From contig NZ_JBAWJZ010000011.1 in the NCBI RefSeq assembly GCF_043876835.1, positions 42,570 to 106,569 on the forward strand: DNA of 64,000 nucleotides, given 5' to 3'. The stretch comes from Yeosuana sp043876835 (GTDB taxonomy: Bacteria > Bacteroidota > Bacteroidia > Flavobacteriales > Flavobacteriaceae). The notes below the pieces were generated by a model. It ran no database searches and was not told the DNA's origin. It worked only from the letters and a program-made list of their open reading frames with translations. The position numbers and the translations under genes were made by a program. Shown here one piece after another: positions 59,631 through 64,000 of this stretch (positions are counted from its first letter, which is position 1; every line of letters starts with the position of its first letter).

Positions 59631-61547
59631 TTATTCCATTTTAACAACAATAAATTGTGTACGTCTGTTTAATTGATGGGCTTGCTCTTCACATTTCTCG
59701 CCATCTTCACAACCATTAGTTAATCTACGCTCTCCAAATCCTTCATGCTCTGTAATTCTAGAAGGATCTATTCCTTTAGAAATTAAATATTCATAAGTAG
59801 AATTGGCTCTATCAATAGACAGTTTATCATTATAAGACAATGTTCCTCTGGAATCTGTATGCGACTCAATTCTTATCACCATATCAGGGTAAACATTTTG
59901 CATTAAATCTACAATTTTATCAAGTTCTAAAGCGGCATCTTTTCTTATATAATGCTCATCAAAATCAAAATAAATTGTGTTCAATTCTGCAAGTTTAATA
60001 ACATCTTGAACAGGATTTAACAGTAAATTCGCTGTTATAGTAGTAAGCTCTGTTTTTATGTTTTTTGATGTAAATGTTCTGTAATCATCAATATATTTTT
60101 CTTGACTTCCAACAATTTTGTAATCCTGGTTTCTATCAATATTTATTTGATAATAACCATTTTCATCAGTTACTAAATAAGCAATTTGATTGTCTTTATC
60201 ATCAAACAATGTAATGATTGAGTTTGCTATAGGTTTGGTATTTATAGCATCACTTACAACACCTTCAACCTTTAATGGTGGTATTCTGTGATAGGCATAT
60301 ATATCGTCATCACCTTTACCGCCAGCTCTATTAGATGCAAAATAACCTGTTAATCCGTTTTGATTCATCGTAAATGAAAAATCATCTTTATTTGAATTAA
60401 TAGGAACTCCTAAATTTATTACATCTATAAATTCACCATTTTGACCTTGAATAGTGCCAAAAATATCTTGCAAACCTAATCCGGCATGGCCATCGGATGA
60501 GAAGAATAAAGTGCCTTCATTATTTATAAAAGGAAACCCTTCAGAGTCTTTTGTATTTACAACATTTCCAACATTTGTTGGTACACCTAAAGTACCATCA
60601 GGATTGATATCCACTACATAAATATCTGAACGACCAAATCCATCAGGCATGTCAGATGAAAAGTATAATTTGGAATCGTCTTTGTTTAAAGCAGGATGTT
60701 GTACAGAATATTCTTTATTATTAATTGGTAAATCTTCAATATCTGTCCACAAACTGTCTCTTAAGGTAGCTCTATAAATTTTCATATTGCTAATTCCTCT
60801 TTTATCTTTAGATAGACCATTTTCATCAATATTATTTCTACTGAAATACATGGTGTGGCCATCTTTTGTAATTGTAACAGGTCCGTCATGATAAATAGAA
60901 TTAACATCTCCTTTAAGTTTATCTGTATGGTCAGCTATTTTTTTTGCCCCGACTTCAGCTACATAAACATCTAAAAAAGGTTGTTCATTCCAACCATAAA
61001 GTCGTTTTATAGAAACACCTTCATCTCTTGAAGAAGCAAAATAAATTTTACCATTCTGTTCAAATGCACCAAAATCACTAAATTTTGTATTTATATTGAT
61101 TTTATCTAAAAAATACTGCTGTTTTGCATTAAATACATTTGATATAAAGTTAGCATCCTTATCAAAATCATTCGCATTTACAACACCACCAGAATCTTTA
61201 AACCTTTCAAGCCAAATTCTAGACTCTTTGTAGTCTTTAATTCCTCTTAAAGATTGAGCATAGCTATAATAATATTCAATAGGAACGTTTTTTTGTTCAA
61301 CTACTTGTTTGTAATATTTTGAGGCATTTTTAGGATCTCTTAAATAGGCATAACAATCAGCTAAACGTCTAGTAGCGTAATCTTTATTATAATTATTATC
61401 TATAAGTTCTCTATAAACATCTGCCGCTTTGACAAAAGAAAATTTATTAAATAAAGTATCAGCTTTTTTTTGCTTACCATATTGTGGAAATACAGATAAA
61501 CTCACCATTAACAGCAAACAAACTAATATGTAATTTTTTAATTTCAT
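59631..61547 (-). CDS. PorE-like OmpA family protein, copy A
   Basis: 638 residues, same order as the downstream copy: signal peptide, TPR, propeller (LYFSSDMPDGFGRSDIYVVD), carboxypeptidase-regulatory-like (VEGVVSDAINTKPIANSIITL), OmpA (YFDFDEHYIRKDAALEL, SHTDSRGTLSYND). The two copies align along their whole length. Eleven bases separate it from the PorP/SprF gene and 53 bases from the second copy. Outer-membrane-associated; likely partners PorP/SprF and the secreted adhesin. Confidence 0.9.
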   Translation of the reverse strand: MKLKNYILVCLLLMVSLSVFPQYGKQKKADTLFNKFSFVKAADVYRELIDNNYNKDYATRRLADCYAYLRDPKNASKYYKQVVEQKNVPIEYYYSYAQSLRGIKDYKESRIWLERFKDSGGVVNANDFDKDANFISNVFNAKQQYFLDKININTKFSDFGAFEQNGKIYFASSRDEGVSIKRLYGWNEQPFLDVYVAEVGAKKIADHTDKLKGDVNSIYHDGPVTITKDGHTMYFSRNNIDENGLSKDKRGISNMKIYRATLRDSLWTDIEDLPINNKEYSVQHPALNKDDSKLYFSSDMPDGFGRSDIYVVDINPDGTLGVPTNVGNVVNTKDSEGFPFINNEGTLFFSSDGHAGLGLQDIFGTIQGQNGEFIDVINLGVPINSNKDDFSFTMNQNGLTGYFASNRAGGKGDDDIYAYHRIPPLKVEGVVSDAINTKPIANSIITLFDDKDNQIAYLVTDENGYYQINIDRNQDYKIVGSQEKYIDDYRTFTSKNIKTELTTITANLLLNPVQDVIKLAELNTIYFDFDEHYIRKDAALELDKIVDLMQNVYPDMVIRIESHTDSRGTLSYNDKLSIDRANSTYEYLISKGIDPSRITEHEGFGERRLTNGCEDGEKCEEQAHQLNRRTQFIVVKME

Positions 61548-61558
61548 AATAATTTAAA

Positions 61559-62485
61559 TTAGAAGTATCTAGGTGATTTTAGTTTAGAGCTTAAGAATTT
61601 GAATTCATAAATTAATAGAATTTCATGGGTTCCTGTGGTATAACTAGCAATGTCTGAAATAGGTTTTTCATAAGCATAACCTATGCGTAATTGTCTTGAG
61701 ATCTGAAAATCAACAATACCACCAATAGCAGCTGTTTGCTGGTTAATTCTATAAGAACCGCCTAACCATAATTTTTCATTAAACAGGAAGTTGGCAGTTA
61801 AATCGTATGAAAGAGGAGCACCATTGGTTGCTTTAACCAAAAAGGCTGGTTTTAACTTTATGGCATTACTAAGATCAAATACATAGCCTCCTGTAAAATA
61901 ATAACTTATACGCTCTAATGCTTTAAATTCTTTATCCTTATCACGATTAGTATTCAATATCCTTGGTGCTGATAAACCTAAATACCATGCATTTGAGTGC
62001 CAAAAGACACCAGCACCAATATTTGGTGTCCAACGGTCTTCAACACCATAAATTAGAGGGTCATTTATATTACTATCATCCAAACGGAAATCTGTATCAA
62101 AGCTAAATCCTGTTAAACCAGCTTTTAAACCAAATGCTAGTCTAGAATCTGTACCTGTTGGAATAGTATATGAAAAGTCTCCATATAGATATGAAAAATT
62201 TTGAGGGCCTAAATCGTCTTGTATAAATGACAACCCTAAACCTATTCTATCATTCCTGAGAGGTGTGTGAATAGAAAGGGTTTGTGTAATTGGGCCTCCT
62301 TTAAAGCCAACCCACTGGCTTCTGTGCAAACCAACAATGCTTAAAGCTTCTCTACTACCTGCGTATGCAGGGTTTATAGAGATTGTGTTGTACATGTATT
62401 GTGTGAATTGTGGTAACTGTTGTGCAATTCCCACACTACAACTAAACAACGCAAAAGCAACTATATAATGTTTAATAAGTTTCAT
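61559..62485 (-). CDS. PorP/SprF family type IX secretion membrane protein
   Basis: 308-residue outer-membrane beta-barrel with a signal peptide (ending GIAQ). The family signature QLPQFTQYMYNTISINPAYAGSREALS near the N-terminus is clear as QLPQFTQYMYN plus INPAYAGSR, and HRSQWVGFKGGP follows. SprF-type proteins are needed for surface display of the type-B-sorted adhesin encoded next to them. Eleven bases after the adhesin gene. Confidence 0.94.
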   Translation of the reverse strand: MKLIKHYIVAFALFSCSVGIAQQLPQFTQYMYNTISINPAYAGSREALSIVGLHRSQWVGFKGGPITQTLSIHTPLRNDRIGLGLSFIQDDLGPQNFSYLYGDFSYTIPTGTDSRLAFGLKAGLTGFSFDTDFRLDDSNINDPLIYGVEDRWTPNIGAGVFWHSNAWYLGLSAPRILNTNRDKDKEFKALERISYYFTGGYVFDLSNAIKLKPAFLVKATNGAPLSYDLTANFLFNEKLWLGGSYRINQQTAAIGGIVDFQISRQLRIGYAYEKPISDIASYTTGTHEILLIYEFKFLSSKLKSPRYF

Positions 62486-62496
62486 AGGTTAAAGTT

Positions 62497-64000
62497 TTAT
62501 TTGGTTCCGATATATACAGGGCCAGTAAGAGGTTCTAAACCTTGACTCACTGTTCCATCACTGTTTTTAATAATTACTATGTAATAATAAGTTCCGTTAG
62601 GTACTTTACTGGCACTGCCTATAGCTCCATTGCCAGTATTTCCATTCCAGTTGCTCTGATAATCATTAGATTCATATACTAATGCTCCCCAACGGTTAAA
62701 TATTTTGACATCATATTTGAATCCACATAACACATCTAGACCAATTTCAAAATACTCATTCCACTGATCACCATTTGGTGTTATTGCTTTTGAAATTTTA
62801 ACATCTTCACTGCCACAAGGTAATACAGTACAATCTGCATTTATGTTCATGGTTAAATTTGTAACACTAATACATCCATTTTCAGTAGCTGTGTACTTAA
62901 ACAGATAATCAATTCCTCCATCTTTAGGAAGAAAATCTGGACTTATCTCTAAACCTGTTGGATTAAATATACTTCCTTCTAGAGTTGCAGTAGTGTCACC
63001 TTCAACCATTTCCCAGGTGCCATTAGAGTTTGTAGATTGTAAATAGTTATTTAAATCTACAACACCATCATCAAAACATCTGTCTTCTGCAGATATTGTT
63101 GTAACTATTTCATCTAAACTTACATTTAGGGTTTGAATAAATTTACTTTCATTATTACAAGAATCTGTTATAGTCCATGTTCTTAAAATTTGATAATCTG
63201 TAAGTGAATTTTCATCAAAAGTATTTACTTCATCAAAAACCACATTTACTTCTGAAGAGCAATTATCACTAAATGTAGGATTTGGAACGTCTGGAATATC
63301 AGAACAACTTACGTTTAATTCTGTATCCAAATTACTTGATAGTTCAGGAGCTGTTGTATCTGCTACAGTAATGGTTTGGGATACAGAGCTTTTATTGTCA
63401 CAATTATCGGTAAATTTCCAAGTACGAATTATAATAACATTACATGGGTTTGAATCATCAATTTCATCAACACCAGCTACTGTGATATCACCAGCACAGT
63501 TGTCAACTGCTGTTAGGTTTCCTGCTATTGGTACATCATCTATACATTGATAAGCCATATCCTCAGGAGCACTTGGTGCTACTGGAGCTTTAGTATCTTG
63601 AACGGTTATAACTTGAGTATGTGATATCATTGAACCACAACTATCAGTAGCTGTCCATGTTCTTTTTAATTCATAAGAAGAAGGACAATTTCCGTCTGTT
63701 CTATTTTCATTATAAATAACAGTTACATTTCCACAACTTGTTGATGCTGTAAGTATTTCTGCCTCGGGCACATTATCACATTCTACAGATGTATCAGCAG
63801 GTAGATTTTGTTGGTCAAAAGCAACAGGAGTAGGAGCATTTACAGTAAAGGTAGCTGTATCCTGGCCATTCTCACAAAGGTCAGTGACATTATAAACGAT
63901 ATTCACAGAACCACCACACAATAAAGGTGCACTGTATTGTTCGGCAAATTGCCCATCAGGGGCACAACCACCAGATACGGTAAAGTTGTTCAACCAAGCA
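62497..64000 (-). CDS. T9SS type B sorted adhesin with Cys-rich Ig-like repeats, 5' partial
   Basis: About 501 residues of the C-terminal end of a surface protein; the frame stays open to base 64000, so the start lies beyond the window and the TTG at 63993 is not a real start. Three Cys-rich repeats (63094-63795) are followed by a short linker domain and a gliding-motility-type C-terminal domain (CHU_C; ITPNGDQWNEYF, FNRWGALVYESNDY, VPNGTYYYIV). This tail directs secretion and attachment by type IX secretion. First gene of the operon in this window. Confidence 0.93.
   Translation of the reverse strand, partial: AWLNNFTVSGGCAPDGQFAEQYSAPLLCGGSVNIVYNVTDLCENGQDTATFTVNAPTPVAFDQQNLPADTSVECDNVPEAEILTASTSCGNVTVIYNENRTDGNCPSSYELKRTWTATDSCGSMISHTQVITVQDTKAPVAPSAPEDMAYQCIDDVPIAGNLTAVDNCAGDITVAGVDEIDDSNPCNVIIIRTWKFTDNCDNKSSVSQTITVADTTAPELSSNLDTELNVSCSDIPDVPNPTFSDNCSSEVNVVFDEVNTFDENSLTDYQILRTWTITDSCNNESKFIQTLNVSLDEIVTTISAEDRCFDDGVVDLNNYLQSTNSNGTWEMVEGDTTATLEGSIFNPTGLEISPDFLPKDGGIDYLFKYTATENGCISVTNLTMNINADCTVLPCGSEDVKISKAITPNGDQWNEYFEIGLDVLCGFKYDVKIFNRWGALVYESNDYQSNWNGNTGNGAIGSASKVPNGTYYYIVIIKNSDGTVSQGLEPLTGPVYIGTK
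63094..63795 (-). repeat. three Cys-rich repeats of about 77 residues in the adhesin
   Basis: Each unit has VxC near its start, a second Cys 14-15 residues later, a central R-T-W, T-D-S/N-C and Q-T/V-I-x-V-x-D. Unit 3 lacks the third of the four Cys found in units 1 and 2. Units span about 63565-63795, 63337-63564 and 63094-63336. Confidence 0.85.

Overview
The window is a chromosomal stretch from a member of the Bacteroidota, almost certainly the family Flavobacteriaceae. The evidence is AT-rich DNA, several promoters with the Bacteroidota -7 box TAnnTTTG, a type IX secretion (T9SS) cluster of PorP/SprF, PorE-like OmpA proteins and an adhesin with a gliding-type C-terminal domain, a complete-looking menaquinone block, bacillithiol synthesis, and a small membrane protein of the flavobacterial CAL67264 type. 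I see no phage, insertion sequence, CRISPR array, rRNA or plasmid gene. It reads as core chromosome with dense gene packing, many 4-bp overlaps, and terminators shared by convergent genes.

Layout. 1-4.1 kb: a cytochrome c assembly fusion protein (5' end off the window), a TMEM175-like channel, and a frameshifted DUF2490 gene. 4.1-7.1 kb: pckA with an elaborate upstream region, bshB1, tRNA-His. 7.2-16.2 kb: pheT, a TlpA-like lipoprotein, a DUF2911/TPR protein, recG, and a PHP hydrolase fused to two ACT domains. 16.3-20.8 kb: M1 peptidase and two tandem patatins with a 29-codon ORF coupled to the second. 21-31.8 kb: PcrA-like helicase, a catalysis-free triple glycogen-binding-type protein overlapping a retropepsin-like protease, YciO, an OmpA lipoprotein, GT2 plus an orphan HsdR_N nuclease-like protein, holA, a YfcC transporter and ung. 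32.3-37.9 kb: menB-menA-(metallo-hydrolase)-menC-(CPBP protease)-menE. 37.9-44.2 kb: acyl-CoA carboxylase beta subunit, a RamB/ScfR-like regulator, and divergent aceB-aceA (glyoxylate shunt). 44.2-48.4 kb: a MarR-linked redox operon and a leader element-small membrane protein-ettA unit. 48.4-53.4 kb: two tiny membrane proteins, nudK, GNAT, hutG, a coiled-coil membrane protein and hutI. 53.5-57.5 kb: pta-ackA followed by a Crp/Fnr-type regulator. 57.6-64 kb: the T9SS-associated operon, whose first gene runs off the right edge.

How the genes work together. Much of the window deals with acetyl-CoA and C2/C3 carbon: pckA, aceB-aceA with a dedicated regulator, pta-ackA with a Crp/Fnr-type regulator, and a branched-chain acyl-CoA carboxylase subunit. 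The men block serves respiration.

The observations I rate highest are: a perfect 14-bp palindrome touching the -33 box of aceB beside the RamB-like gene; a foldable leader in front of the CAL67264-ettA pair; a metal-dependent hydrolase inside the men operon that could supply the missing DHNA-CoA thioesterase step; and the PHP-ACT-ACT fusion. I did not find a clearly new multi-gene defence or mobile system. All family calls come from reading motifs, with no database search.
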